DNA of 64,000 nt from Lysobacter sp. yr284. GTDB taxonomy: Bacteria > Pseudomonadota > Gammaproteobacteria > Xanthomonadales > Xanthomonadaceae. The DNA lies in contig NZ_FNPT01000002.1 in the NCBI RefSeq assembly GCF_900107375.1, positions 306,690 to 370,689 on the forward strand, in the 5' to 3' direction. Positions 52,221 to 61,198 of the stretch are shown here, in pieces (position 1 is the first letter of the stretch; every line of letters starts with the position of its first letter). Below the pieces are notes generated by a model, which saw only the letters and a program-made list of their open reading frames with translations, was not told where the DNA came from and ran no database searches. The translations under genes and the position numbers were made by a program.

Positions 52221-52576
52221 ACGCACCAGCGGGCGCAGCGCGGCAGGGCATCTTGTCGCTGACGATCAAGGACAAGGCGGCGCTGTACAGCGCCTACATG
52301 CCGTTCCTGAAATACGGCGGCATCTTCGTCGCCACGCCCAAGCGTTATTTCCTCGGCGACGAGGTGTTCTTGCTGTTGACCCTGCCCGAATCGGGCGAGC
52401 GCATGCCGGTGGCGGGCAAGGTGGTCTGGGTGACGCCGACCGGCGCGCAGGGGCACCGCACCGCGGGCATCGGCGTGCAGTTCGCCGAGACGGCGGAGGG
52501 CGATGCGGTCAAGGGCAAGATCGAGGCGTTGCTGGCGGGGACCTTGAGCGCGGAGCGGCCGACGCACACGATGTGA
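52217..52576 (+). CDS. pilZ: PilZ-domain protein
   Basis: A 119-residue PilZ protein: ILSLTIKDKAALYSAYMPFL (about 12-31), then KYGGIFVATPKRYFLGDEVF, VAGKVVWVTP and GIGVQFAE. The c-di-GMP-binding RxxxR and D/NxSxxG motifs are not evident. This matches the type IV pilus PilZ of Xanthomonas and Pseudomonas, which acts without c-di-GMP binding through FimX/PilB. The tmk-holB-pilZ order is the same as in those genera. Confidence 0.92.
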   Translation: MNAPAGAARQGILSLTIKDKAALYSAYMPFLKYGGIFVATPKRYFLGDEVFLLLTLPESGERMPVAGKVVWVTPTGAQGHRTAGIGVQFAETAEGDAVKGKIEALLAGTLSAERPTHTM

Positions 52577-52702
52577 TCGTTCGCCGCGCTGTGCGGCGGT
52601 ATCGGCCCTTGGGGTTTTCGGGGCTTTCTCTGTTGCGGGATTCTCGGCGTGGAAGTCGGGGGGCGCCGCTGCCGCAGGGGCCTTGGACGGTTGCGCTTGC
52701 GA

Positions 52703-52804
52703 CTGTAGGAGCGGCGCGAGCCGCGACCGCGACAACGCAACTACGACGAGACTTTCGCAATCGCCGCGATGGCGCGGTCGCGGCTTGCGCCGCTCCTACA
52801 GGGG
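52703..52804. repeat. REPIN-like paired palindromic element, family A, copy 3
   Basis: Arms CTGTAGGAGCGGCGCGAGCC (52703-52731 to GACCGCG) and CGCGGTCGCGGCTTGCGCCG (52773-52804 to CTCCTACAGGGG). The core is only about 41 bases, but its first part (CAACTACGACGAGACT) resembles the start of the 9-kb core (CACCTACGATGACACT), so it appears to be an internally deleted relative. Confidence 0.8.
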
Positions 52805-52890
52805 GCGTGCCGCGGGAAGGTCAACCTTTGTCGCGGTGGCGCGTGACGACAAGCGAACATCCAAAGCGTCCGTCCGCAAGCGGCCGGGTC

Positions 52891-52920
52891 ACTTTCTTTG
52901 TCCAAAGCCACAAAGAAAGT
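52891..52920. repeat. Hairpin ACTTTCTTTG ... CAAAGAAAGT
   Basis: Perfect 10-bp stem with a 10-base loop (TCCAAAGCCA), followed by AACCAAAGAAAAGG. This A/T-rich sequence contrasts with the surrounding 70% GC. Sequences of this type recur in Xanthomonadaceae genomes as part of dispersed repeats (general knowledge, not checked). Confidence 0.7.
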
Positions 52921-53189
52921 AACCAAAGAAAAGGCATTGCTGTTTCGAATCAAGAGCCACCAGGTCCAGCACCGGGCGCGGGGCCGCGCCATAAGGGGCA
53001 TCCTGCCCCATGGCGCGCGTGCGCATCCATGCGCACGCCCTGCGGGGCTGCGGGGCGTGGGCCTCGGTCGAGGTTGCGTCCAGGCCAAGAGCAAAGTGCA
53101 ACGGCAACGGCTAAACGGATTCCGGCTTTCGCCGGAATGACGGTGGCGGTTGGGATGCGGTCGCGTCGTTGGTCGGAATCGGCGCAAAG

Positions 53190-53216
53190 AAAAAGCCGCG
53201 CGGGGCGCGGCTTTTT
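53190..53216 (-). terminator. Terminator of the fadJ-like gene
   Basis: Stem AAAAAGCCGCG / CGCGGCTTTTT with CGGGG loop, 17 bases beyond the 3' end of the minus-strand gene. Confidence 0.88.
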
Positions 53217-53233
53217 CGTGGGGCTCGTTGCGC

Positions 53234-55303
53234 TTACGGGCGCAGCGCCGGCGAGTCCCAGCCGGGGCGGGGGGCGAAGCGCTCGCCGTAGCGCGCCTGC
53301 AGCTGCTTGAGCCGGGTCAGCACGTTGTCCACGCCGGTTTCGCGCACGTACTGGATCGGGCCGCCGCGGAACGGGGCGAAGCCGGTGCCGAAGATCACGC
53401 CGGCGTCGAGCAGGTCGCCGTCGGCGACCACGCCGTCGTGCAGGCAGGCCACCGCTTCGTTGACCATCGGCAGGATCAGGCGGTCCTCCAGGTCGGCCGG
53501 GGCCTTGTAGTCCTTCGCCAGTTCGGGCTTCTGCGCGCGGCCGTTCTCCCACTTGTACAGGCCTTGCCCGTCCTTCTTGCCGCGCTTGCCGGGCTCCACG
53601 CCGGCCAGCGCCGCGGGTACGGTCAGGCCGAGGAACGGCGCCAGTTCCGCGCCGACGCCGGCGGCCACGTCCAGGCCGACGGTGTCGATCAGTTCGATCG
53701 GCCCCATCGGCATGCCGAACTTCACCGCCGCCTTGTCGATCGCCGCGCCCGGGATGCCCTCGGCGAACGCGGTGCCGGCTTCGAGCATGTACGGGAACAG
53801 CACCCGGTTGACCAGGAAGCCGGGCGTGCCGGCGACCGGCACCGGCAGCTTGTCGAGCGCGCGGCAGAACGCGGCCAGGCGCTGCTCGGTCTCTGGCGCC
53901 ATGCGGTCGTGGCGGATGATCTCCACCAGCGGCATCAGCGCGACCGGGTTGAAGTAGTGCAGGCCGGCGAACTGGGCCGGGCGGCGGATGTGTTCGCGCA
54001 GTTCGTCGAGCGGGATCGACGAGGTGTTGGTGGTCAGCAGTGCGTCGGGCTTGAGCTGCGGTTCGACCGCGTCGTACAGCTCGCGCTTGGCCTCGGGCTT
54101 TTCGATGATCGCCTCGATCACCAGGTCGGCGTCCTTGACCCCGTCGCCGGCGAGGTCGCCCTTGAGCCGCGCCGCCACCGCCGGACGCTTGGCCTCGTCC
54201 TTGACCTTCTTGGCGAACAGCGCCTGCGCGCGCTCCAGCGCGCCGTCGATGAAGCGCTGCTCGCGGTCGCTGAGCGTGACCTCGAAGCCCTTGTAGGCCG
54301 ACCACGCGGCGATGTCGCCGCCCATCACGCCGGCGCCGACCACGTGCACGTGCTTGATCTTGTGGTCCTTGCCGCCCTGGCCCTTGAGCCGTTCCTGCAG
54401 GAAGAACACCCGGATCAGGTTGCGCGCGGTCGGCGTGCCCGACAGCTTGACCACCGACTTGCGCTCGGCCGCGAGCAGCGCCTGTACGCCGCCGCTGGCG
54501 CGCTCCCAGGTCGAGATCAGCGCGTACGGCGCGGGGTAGTGGTCCTTCTTGGCCTTGCGCGCGACCTGCTTGACCAGCATCGGCGCGAGGATCTTGCGCG
54601 CGAGCCAGGTGTTGCTGGCCCAGGCGGTGAAGCGCTGCTTGAACGGACGCTGCGCGCCGCGCAGGGCCAGCGCGGCGGCGGTGTCGACCAGCACCGCCGG
54701 CTCGGCGGTCTTGTCGACCAGGCCGATCGCGCGCGCGGCCGAGCCCGACAGGCTTCGGCCGGTCAGCATCATGTCGAACGCGGCCGGCGCGCCGACCAGG
54801 CGCGGCAGGCGCACGCTGCCGCCCCAGCCGGGGTAGATGCCCAGCTTCACTTCCGGCAGGCCGATGCGGGTCGACGGGTCGGTGCTGGCGACGCGGTAGC
54901 GGCAGGCCAGCGAGATCTCGGTGCCGCCGCCCATGCAGAAGCCATGGATCGCCGCGACCGTGGGGCAGGGCAGTTCGGCCAGGCGCTGGAACACCTGCTG
55001 GCCGCGGCGGATCGCATCGCCGACCGTGCCCTTCTCGTCGAAGGTCTGGAATTCCTTGATGTCGGCGCCGGCGATGAAGCCGGTGGCCTTCGCCGAGCGC
55101 AGCACCAGGCCCTTGGGCGGGTCCAGGGCGAGGCGCTCGAGCAGGCTGTCGAGTTCGATCAGCACCTCCTGGGCGAAGGTGTTGACCGGCGAGCCCGCGC
55201 GATCGAAGGACAGCACCAGGACCCCGTCCTCGCGCAGTTCGGTATGCCAGTGGCGGGCGCGGAGCCCGTCAAACGCGGGGAGGCCGTCGAGGGCTGCAGT
55301 CAT
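53234..55303 (-). CDS. fadJ: Fatty-acid oxidation multifunctional enzyme (enoyl-CoA hydratase / 3-hydroxyacyl-CoA dehydrogenase)
   Basis: A 689-residue fusion for two beta-oxidation steps. The N-terminal crotonase domain (about 1-190) has ATGFIAGADIKEFQTFDEKG (oxyanion hole) and AAIHGFCMGGGTEISLACRY with the catalytic-site Gly-Gly-Gly-Thr-Glu. The NAD domain starts near 335 (HVVGAGVMGGDIAAWSAYKG), then NTSSIPLDELREHIRRPAQF and AGLHYFNPVALMPLVEI with the catalytic His. C-terminal 3HCDH repeats follow (PFRGGPIQYVRETG). FadJ and FadB are alike; the solitary position without a thiolase gene leaves which one open. It ends at a terminator. Confidence 0.88.
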   Translation of the reverse strand: MTAALDGLPAFDGLRARHWHTELREDGVLVLSFDRAGSPVNTFAQEVLIELDSLLERLALDPPKGLVLRSAKATGFIAGADIKEFQTFDEKGTVGDAIRRGQQVFQRLAELPCPTVAAIHGFCMGGGTEISLACRYRVASTDPSTRIGLPEVKLGIYPGWGGSVRLPRLVGAPAAFDMMLTGRSLSGSAARAIGLVDKTAEPAVLVDTAAALALRGAQRPFKQRFTAWASNTWLARKILAPMLVKQVARKAKKDHYPAPYALISTWERASGGVQALLAAERKSVVKLSGTPTARNLIRVFFLQERLKGQGGKDHKIKHVHVVGAGVMGGDIAAWSAYKGFEVTLSDREQRFIDGALERAQALFAKKVKDEAKRPAVAARLKGDLAGDGVKDADLVIEAIIEKPEAKRELYDAVEPQLKPDALLTTNTSSIPLDELREHIRRPAQFAGLHYFNPVALMPLVEIIRHDRMAPETEQRLAAFCRALDKLPVPVAGTPGFLVNRVLFPYMLEAGTAFAEGIPGAAIDKAAVKFGMPMGPIELIDTVGLDVAAGVGAELAPFLGLTVPAALAGVEPGKRGKKDGQGLYKWENGRAQKPELAKDYKAPADLEDRLILPMVNEAVACLHDGVVADGDLLDAGVIFGTGFAPFRGGPIQYVRETGVDNVLTRLKQLQARYGERFAPRPGWDSPALRP

Positions 55304-55501
55304 GCCGCACCATCCGTTCAGGTATGGAATAGGCCGCTATCATCCCGATCTGGTTCGGCTGCCGTCAAATCGGTAGCGCCGGCGCCCCGGCCCGGGACCG
55401 TCCGGCGGGCCTTTCAGCCGGCGTGCGGGCGGGCAGGGCGCCGGGTGTGTGACACTTGGCGGTTGCGAGCGGTCGCCGGCGGCCCCATTACTGCGACGAT
55501 T

Positions 55502-55529
55502 GAACTTTTGCCCCGACAGGGTTGTCCCA
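55502..55529 (+). promoter_or_regulatory. Candidate sigma-E promoter of rpoE
   Basis: GAACTT at 55502-55507 and GTCCCA at 55524-55529 are separated by 16 bases. GAACTT with a GTC-type -10 is the usual extracytoplasmic sigma-E pattern. It lies 43 bases before the rpoE start and implies autoregulation. Confidence 0.5.
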
Positions 55530-55571
55530 TTGCTCGGCCATGTGCCGAGCCGACAGGAGTGCCGGCGCGGT

Positions 55572-56192
55572 ATGGCCGATAACGAGTTGTTGGACCAGGA
55601 GCTGGTCAGGCGTGTCCAGCGCGGCGACAGCACGGCCTTCGATGCGTTGGTGCGCAAGTACCAGCATCGGATCACCGCGCTGATCGGGCGCTACATCCCC
55701 GACTGGAGCGAATGCCAGGACGTGGCCCAGGAAACCTTCATCCGCGCCTACCGCGCGATGGCGAATTTCCGCGGCGACGCCCAGTTCTATACGTGGTTGC
55801 ACCGCATCGCCGTGAATACCGCCAAAAACTACCTCGTCGCGCAGAACCGTCGCCCGCCGACCGACGACATCGACGCCGGCGACGCCGAGCAGTTCGAGAC
55901 CGGCGTGCGCCTGCGCGATACCGACACCCCCGAACACGAACTGCTGCGGCAGGAGATCGAACGCACGGTGATGCGCGTGGTCGAATCCCTGCCGGAGGAA
56001 TTGAGATCGGCGATCACCCTGCGCGAGGTGGACGGCCTGAGCTACGAAGAGATCGCGCAGAAGATGAATTGTCCGATCGGCACCGTGCGTTCGCGCATAT
56101 TCCGCGCCCGCGAGGCGATCGATACGGAACTTCGGCCCCTTCTGGACAATCAAGACCAGGGTACTCACCGCACCAGGGAGCGCGCTCACTGA
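55572..56192 (+). CDS. rpoE: RNA polymerase sigma factor RpoE (AlgU type)
   Basis: Extracytoplasmic-stress sigma factor of 206 residues. Region 2 has ALVRKYQHRITALIGRYI and DVAQETFIRAYRAMANFRGD, with FYTWLHRIAVNTAKNYL. Region 4 has SLPEELRSAITLREVDGLSY and EEIAQKMNCPIGTVRSRIFR. The ATG at 55572 follows CAGGAG at 55553-55558 (13-base spacing) and gives the standard N-terminus. Stop and rseA start overlap (TGATG), so sigma and anti-sigma are coupled. Confidence 0.96.
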   Translation: MADNELLDQELVRRVQRGDSTAFDALVRKYQHRITALIGRYIPDWSECQDVAQETFIRAYRAMANFRGDAQFYTWLHRIAVNTAKNYLVAQNRRPPTDDIDAGDAEQFETGVRLRDTDTPEHELLRQEIERTVMRVVESLPEELRSAITLREVDGLSYEEIAQKMNCPIGTVRSRIFRAREAIDTELRPLLDNQDQGTHRTRERAH

Positions 56193-57178
56193 TGACTTCC
56201 ACCATTCACCCAGGCGACGACAACGAGGCGCTGAGCGCGCTGTTCGACGGCGAGCTCGACGGCGATGCCGCGCGCTTCGCCTTCAAGCGGCTCGGCCACG
56301 ACGCGCAATGGCGCGAGGCCTGCGGCCGCTGGCAGCTGTGCGGCGACGTGCTGCGCCGCCGCGCCCACGGCGCGGCCGAGCCGGCGCCGGGCTTCGCCGC
56401 GTCCGGCTTCGCCGAGCGCGTCGCCGCGGCTATCGCCGCCGATGCGGCGCTGCAGGCCAGCCAGGCCGCCGCCGCGCCGCCGGCGCAAACCCAATTGAAG
56501 CCGCGCAAGGCCGCCGGCTCGCGCCGCGGCTGGATCGGCGGCGCGGCCCTGGCCGCGTCGGTCGCGGTGGCGGCGCTGTTCGTGGCGCGGCCGTTCTCCG
56601 ACGACGCCGCCAGCGGCGTGGCCGATCCGGCCCAGGTCGCCGCGCAGGCCGCGCCGGGCGCCGCTGCGGCCGCGCCGGTCGCCCCGGCCGTGCCGCAACC
56701 GGTTCCGGCGCAGGCGCCGCAAGCGCTCGCCGCGCAGGTGCCGGCGGCCGCCGAGACCGGGCTGACCTCGGCCGACGCGTCCGGCATCGCCGCCGGTGCC
56801 GCGGTGGCCGTGGCCGAACTTCCGCGCCGCCTCAACGAACGCCGTTCGCGCGGGCAGAGCCAGCGCGCCGCGGTGCGCGCGTCCGAGCGCCAGGTTCAGG
56901 AGGCGCCGTTGCAGGTCGCCGCCGGCGCCGCGCCGATGGCCGCCGTCGCCGATGCCGGCCACGCCAACCCGTTCCGGCCGCAGCAGAGCGAAACCCCGGC
57001 GGCGCGGCCCTGGCCGCGCGCGGCGTTGCCGAACTACCCGAGCAACAGCGCCTACAGCGCCAGCTACGGCGGTTCGGCCTTGGTGTCGCCTTCGTTCTAC
57101 CCGTTCGAGCCGGCGCAGGACGCGTCCGCCGCGCGAACCCGGCCGCCGGTCCAGGAACCGCAGCCGCAGCAGCCGTAG
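56192..57178 (+). CDS. rseA: Anti-sigma-E factor RseA, with long C-terminal extension
   Basis: Membrane anti-sigma factor, 328 residues. The N-terminal RpoE-binding part is clear: NEALSALFDGELDGDAARFA (11-30) and WREACGRWQLCGDVLRRR (40-57). One helix lies near 113-132 (GWIGGAALAASVAVAALFVA). The periplasmic part is about 195 residues, very rich in Ala, Pro and Gln, and longer than in E. coli (whole protein 216). The regulated-proteolysis sites cannot be read directly. No rseB follows; a DegP-type protease follows instead. Confidence 0.87.
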   Translation: MTSTIHPGDDNEALSALFDGELDGDAARFAFKRLGHDAQWREACGRWQLCGDVLRRRAHGAAEPAPGFAASGFAERVAAAIAADAALQASQAAAAPPAQTQLKPRKAAGSRRGWIGGAALAASVAVAALFVARPFSDDAASGVADPAQVAAQAAPGAAAAAPVAPAVPQPVPAQAPQALAAQVPAAAETGLTSADASGIAAGAAVAVAELPRRLNERRSRGQSQRAAVRASERQVQEAPLQVAAGAAPMAAVADAGHANPFRPQQSETPAARPWPRAALPNYPSNSAYSASYGGSALVSPSFYPFEPAQDASAARTRPPVQEPQPQQP

Positions 57179-57377
57179 GCTGTTCGATATCGCCGGCCGA
57201 TCGATGCGGGCCCGCCCGCATCGCGCCGGTCGGGTCCGCGCCGACGACGATGGCCGGACCCTCCCTGAAATCCCTCCCGCCTGCGCGGCCCGCCCGCGCA
57301 ACGGGGTCGGTTTGCCGCGGTTTTGCCGCCAATCGCCCCTCACCATGGACAACCCCAGCCGTACCGAGGCCGCCGTC

Positions 57378-58949
57378 ATGACCCTGCCGATCCACGTTCC
57401 GACCACGACTCCTTCCGCACGCCGCCGGCCGCTCCAGTCGCTCGCCTTGGTCGGCGCGATCTTCGCCGCGCTGCCGGTGGCCTGCACCGCGCAACCGCCG
57501 ACCACGCCGATCGCGCCGCCGCCGTCGGCGACGCCGTCCGCGCCGATCGTCGCCGGCCTGCCGGACTTCACCGCGCTGGTGCAGCGGGTGGGGCCGGCGG
57601 TGGTCAACATCAGCGCCGAGATCACGCCCAAGCGCCAGGCGCGCTCGCGCAACCAGATGCCCGACGAGGACCAGATTCCCGAATTCTTCCGCCGCTTCTT
57701 CGGCCCCGATTTCCCCGGCCCGGGCGGCCAGGGGCCGGGCAACCAGGGCCCGCGCCAGCCGCGCGGCGGCGGGCGCTCGATCGGCAGCGGCTTCCTGATC
57801 TCGCAGGACGGCTATGTGCTGACCAACCACCACGTGGTCGACGGCGCCGACAACGTCACCGTCAAGCTGACCGACCGGCGCGAGTTCAAGGCCAAGGTGA
57901 TCGGCAGCGACGAGCAGTCCGACGTCGCCCTGCTCAAGATCGACGCCAAGGGCCTGCCGTTCCTGCGCAGCGCCAACGCCGGGCTGACCAAGGCCGGCCA
58001 GTGGGTAGTGGCGATCGGCTCGCCGTTCGGCCTGGACCATTCGGTCACCGCCGGCATCGTCAGCGCGGTCGGCCGCGCCAATCCCTACGCCGACCAGCGC
58101 TACGTGCCCTTCATCCAGACCGACGTGGCGATCAACCAGGGCAACTCCGGCGGCCCGCTGCTCAACACCTCGGGCGAGGTGGTCGGCATCAATTCGCAGA
58201 TCTTCTCCAACTCCGGCGGCTACATGGGCGTGAGCTTCGCCATCCCGATCGACGTGGCGATGAACTCGGCCGAGCAACTGCGGGCCAAGGGCAAGGTCAG
58301 CCGCGGCCAGTTGGGCGTGGTGGTGCAGGCGATGACCATCGACGGCGCCAGGAGCCTGGGCCTGCCCGACGCCAACGGCGCGCTGATCTCGCAGGTGGTC
58401 CCCGGCGGCCCGGCCGAGAAGGCCGGCCTGCAGGCCGGCGATGTGATCCGCACCGTCAACGGCACCCAGGTGCGCGAATCCAGCGACCTGCCGCCGTTGA
58501 TCGGCAACATGGCGCCGGGCTCCAAGGCGCGGCTGGGCGTGTTCCGCGACGGCAAGACGGTCGAGCTCGACGCGGCGGTCAACGAACTCGACGCGAGCAT
58601 GGCCGGCGGCGCGGCCGGGGCGGGCCCGGCCGACCGCGACGATGCCTCGGCGCCGAGCGTCAAGGGCAATCCGCTCAACCTGGTCGTCCAGGACGTCGAC
58701 CAGGCCGCGCGCCAGCGCCTGGGCCTGAAGGCGGGCGAGGGCGTGCTGGTGCGCGATCCGGGCGATGCCGGCGACGCCGGCGTGCGTCCGGGCGATGTGG
58801 TGCTCTCGGTCGGCCGCACCGCGGTCGCCAACGCGGCGGCGCTGAACCGGGCGCTGGCCGGGGTGCGTCCGGGCCAGACCGTGATGCTGCTGGTCCGGCG
58901 CGGCGCCCAGACCCAGTTCATCGCGGTCCAGGCCGCCGAAACGAAGTGA
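57378..58949 (+). CDS. mucD: Periplasmic serine endoprotease, DegP/MucD type
   Basis: HtrA protease/chaperone of 523 residues. The signal segment is about 18-38 (PLQSLALVGAIFAALPVACT). The catalytic triad is His152 (LTNHHVVDGA), Asp182 (EQSDVALLKI) and Ser257 (NQGNSGGPLL). Two PDZ domains follow (about 305-395 starting GQLGVVVQAM, and 430-515). The rpoE-rseA-mucD order is that of the AlgU cluster, so sigma-E control is likely. ATG at 57378 has GAGG 9 bases before it; an in-frame ATG at 57345 is possible. Confidence 0.94.
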   Translation: MTLPIHVPTTTPSARRRPLQSLALVGAIFAALPVACTAQPPTTPIAPPPSATPSAPIVAGLPDFTALVQRVGPAVVNISAEITPKRQARSRNQMPDEDQIPEFFRRFFGPDFPGPGGQGPGNQGPRQPRGGGRSIGSGFLISQDGYVLTNHHVVDGADNVTVKLTDRREFKAKVIGSDEQSDVALLKIDAKGLPFLRSANAGLTKAGQWVVAIGSPFGLDHSVTAGIVSAVGRANPYADQRYVPFIQTDVAINQGNSGGPLLNTSGEVVGINSQIFSNSGGYMGVSFAIPIDVAMNSAEQLRAKGKVSRGQLGVVVQAMTIDGARSLGLPDANGALISQVVPGGPAEKAGLQAGDVIRTVNGTQVRESSDLPPLIGNMAPGSKARLGVFRDGKTVELDAAVNELDASMAGGAAGAGPADRDDASAPSVKGNPLNLVVQDVDQAARQRLGLKAGEGVLVRDPGDAGDAGVRPGDVVLSVGRTAVANAAALNRALAGVRPGQTVMLLVRRGAQTQFIAVQAAETK

Positions 58950-59229
58950 GCCGCGCCGGCGTCGCGGCCGCGCGGACCCGCATCGGCGGGTCCGGCGCGG
59001 CCGGCGGCGCCGGGGCCGGTCCGACGCCCGCCGCATCGCGGCGGGCGTCTTCGCATCCGCCGTCCGGGTTTGCCCGGGCGGGCGGACGCGGCGATCCGTG
59101 AACGCGGACGCCCGTCGCCGGACGCGGATCGCCGCCGGGCCGCCAACTCGCGCCGGAGGCTGTGCGATAATGTCCCGTTAATTTTCCTGTCCGCTCAACC
59201 TGGAGCCGGCGAATTTCGCGTCGCCCTGC

Positions 59230-61023
59230 ATGCACCTGATCAGAAACTTCTCCATCATCGCCCACGTCGACCACGGCAAGTCGACGCTCGCCGACCGCAT
59301 CATCCAACTGTGCGGAGGCCTCGAAGCGCGCGAGATGGAAGCGCAGGTGCTCGATTCCAATCCGATCGAGCGCGAACGCGGCATCACCATCAAGGCGCAG
59401 TCCGTCTCCTTGCCGTACAAGGCCAAGGACGGCAACACCTACCAGCTCAACTTCATCGACACCCCCGGCCACGTCGACTTCAGCTACGAAGTCAGCCGCT
59501 CGCTGGCCGCCTGCGAGGGCGCGCTGCTGGTGGTCGACGCCGCCCAGGGCGTGGAAGCGCAGTCGGTGGCCAACTGCTACACCGCGGTCGAGCAAGGCCT
59601 GGAAGTGGTGCCGGTGCTCAACAAGATCGACCTGCCCACCGCCGACGTGGATCGCGCCAAGGCCGAGATCGAAGCGGTGATCGGCATCGACGCCGAGGAC
59701 GCGGTGGCGATCAGCGCCAAGACCGGCCTCAACGTCGAACTGGTGCTGGAGGCGATCGTCCACCGCATCCCGCCGCCGAAGCCGCGCGGCACCGACAAGC
59801 TGCAGGCGCTGATCATCGACTCGTGGTTCGACAACTACCTCGGCGTGGTCTCGCTGGTGCGGGTCATGCAAGGCGAGATCAAGCCGGGCAGCAAGATCCT
59901 GGTGATGTCGACCGGGCGCACCCACCAGGTCGACAAGGTCGGCGTGTTCACCCCCAAGCGCAAGGAACTGCCCAAGCTGGGCGCCGGCGAAGTGGGCTGG
60001 ATCACCGCTTCGATCAAGGACGTCCACGGCGCGCCGGTCGGCGACACCCTGACCCTGGCCGGCGATCCGGCGCCGGGTCCGCTGCCGGGCTTCCAGGAGA
60101 TGCAGCCGCGCGTGTTCGCCGGCCTGTTTCCGGTCGACGCCGAAGACTACCCGGCGCTGCGCGAAGCGCTCGAAAAACTGCGCCTCAACGACGCCGCGCT
60201 GCGCTTCGAGCCGGAAAGCTCCGAGGCGATGGGCTTCGGCTTCCGCTGCGGCTTCCTCGGCATGCTGCACATGGAGATCGTGCAGGAGCGGCTGGAGCGC
60301 GAGTACGACCTCAACCTGATTTCCACCGCGCCGACGGTGATCTACGAAGTGCTCAAGACCGACGGCACCGTGATCCCGATGGACAACCCGGCCAAGCTGC
60401 CGCCGGTGAACATGGTCGAGGAAATCCGCGAGCCGGTGATCCGCGCCAACATCCTCACCCCGCCGGACTACATCGGCAACGTGATCAAGCTGTGCGAGGA
60501 AAAGCGCGGCCTGCAGATCGGCATCACCTACATGGCCAGCCAGGTGCAGATCAGCTACGAGCTGCCGATGGCCGAGGTGGTGCTGGACTTCTTCGACAAG
60601 CTCAAGTCGGTCAGCCGCGGCTACGCCTCGCTGGACTACCACTTCCTGCGTTTCCAGGAGGGCCCGTTCGTGCGCGTGGACACGCTGATCAACGGCGACA
60701 AGGTCGATGCGCTGTCGATCATCGTCCACCGCAGCCACGCCGACCGGCGCGGCCGCGAGCTGTGCGAGAAGATGAAGGACCTGATCCCGCGGCAGATGTT
60801 CGACGTCGCCATCCAGGCCGCGATCGGCTCGCAAATCATCGCCCGCAGCACGGTCAAGGCGATGCGCAAGAACGTTTTGGCCAAGTGCTATGGTGGCGAC
60901 ATCAGCCGCAAGAAGAAGCTCCTCGAGAAGCAAAAAGAGGGCAAGAAGCGGATGAAGCAGGTCGGCCGGGTCGAGATCCCGCAGGAAGCCTTCCTCGCGG
61001 TGCTTTCGACCGACAGCAAGTAA
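59230..61023 (+). CDS. lepA: Elongation factor 4 (LepA)
   Basis: Ribosome-associated GTPase, 597 residues. G motifs are AHVDHGKST (11-19), [25 protein letters not shown], and NKIDLPTAD. The LepA-specific C-terminal domain is at about 490-597 ([20 protein letters not shown]). The preceding 280-base gap includes GATAAT (59166-59171), a possible -10 box. It leads the lepA-lepB-rnc-era group. Confidence 0.97.
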   Translation: MHLIRNFSIIAHVDHGKSTLADRIIQLCGGLEAREMEAQVLDSNPIERERGITIKAQSVSLPYKAKDGNTYQLNFIDTPGHVDFSYEVSRSLAACEGALLVVDAAQGVEAQSVANCYTAVEQGLEVVPVLNKIDLPTADVDRAKAEIEAVIGIDAEDAVAISAKTGLNVELVLEAIVHRIPPPKPRGTDKLQALIIDSWFDNYLGVVSLVRVMQGEIKPGSKILVMSTGRTHQVDKVGVFTPKRKELPKLGAGEVGWITASIKDVHGAPVGDTLTLAGDPAPGPLPGFQEMQPRVFAGLFPVDAEDYPALREALEKLRLNDAALRFEPESSEAMGFGFRCGFLGMLHMEIVQERLEREYDLNLISTAPTVIYEVLKTDGTVIPMDNPAKLPPVNMVEEIREPVIRANILTPPDYIGNVIKLCEEKRGLQIGITYMASQVQISYELPMAEVVLDFFDKLKSVSRGYASLDYHFLRFQEGPFVRVDTLINGDKVDALSIIVHRSHADRRGRELCEKMKDLIPRQMFDVAIQAAIGSQIIARSTVKAMRKNVLAKCYGGDISRKKKLLEKQKEGKKRMKQVGRVEIPQEAFLAVLSTDSK

Positions 61024-61198
61024 TTCGGACGGGAATAGGGAAAGGGAATCGGGAATCGTCGCGAGGTTCGGATGATCCGGGTTTTCCGAGGTTTTCGTCT
61101 TCAACCACTAGCGGGAAGCGGTAAGGGCGTGAGGAAAGCGGGGGCGGCTCCGGCCGATTCCCGGTTCCCCATTCCCGGCTCCCACCAAAGGAACAAGC

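Larger units (their letters stand above)
52577..53189. other. Repeat-rich intergenic region pilZ / fadJ-like
   Basis: About 610 bases without a supported gene. It contains the family A paired element (52703-52804), the ACTTTCTTTG...CAAAGAAAGT hairpin (52891-52920), and further dispersed-type sequence to 53160 including CCGGCTTTCGCCGGAATGAC (about 53118-53143). Short frames exist on both strands but none looks like protein. Confidence 0.6.

Noticed and set aside
52603-53310. Frames in the pilZ-fadJ spacer, up to about 245 codons
   Set aside because: They run through palindromic repeats and the terminator and translate to low-complexity sequence; no coding signal beyond high GC.
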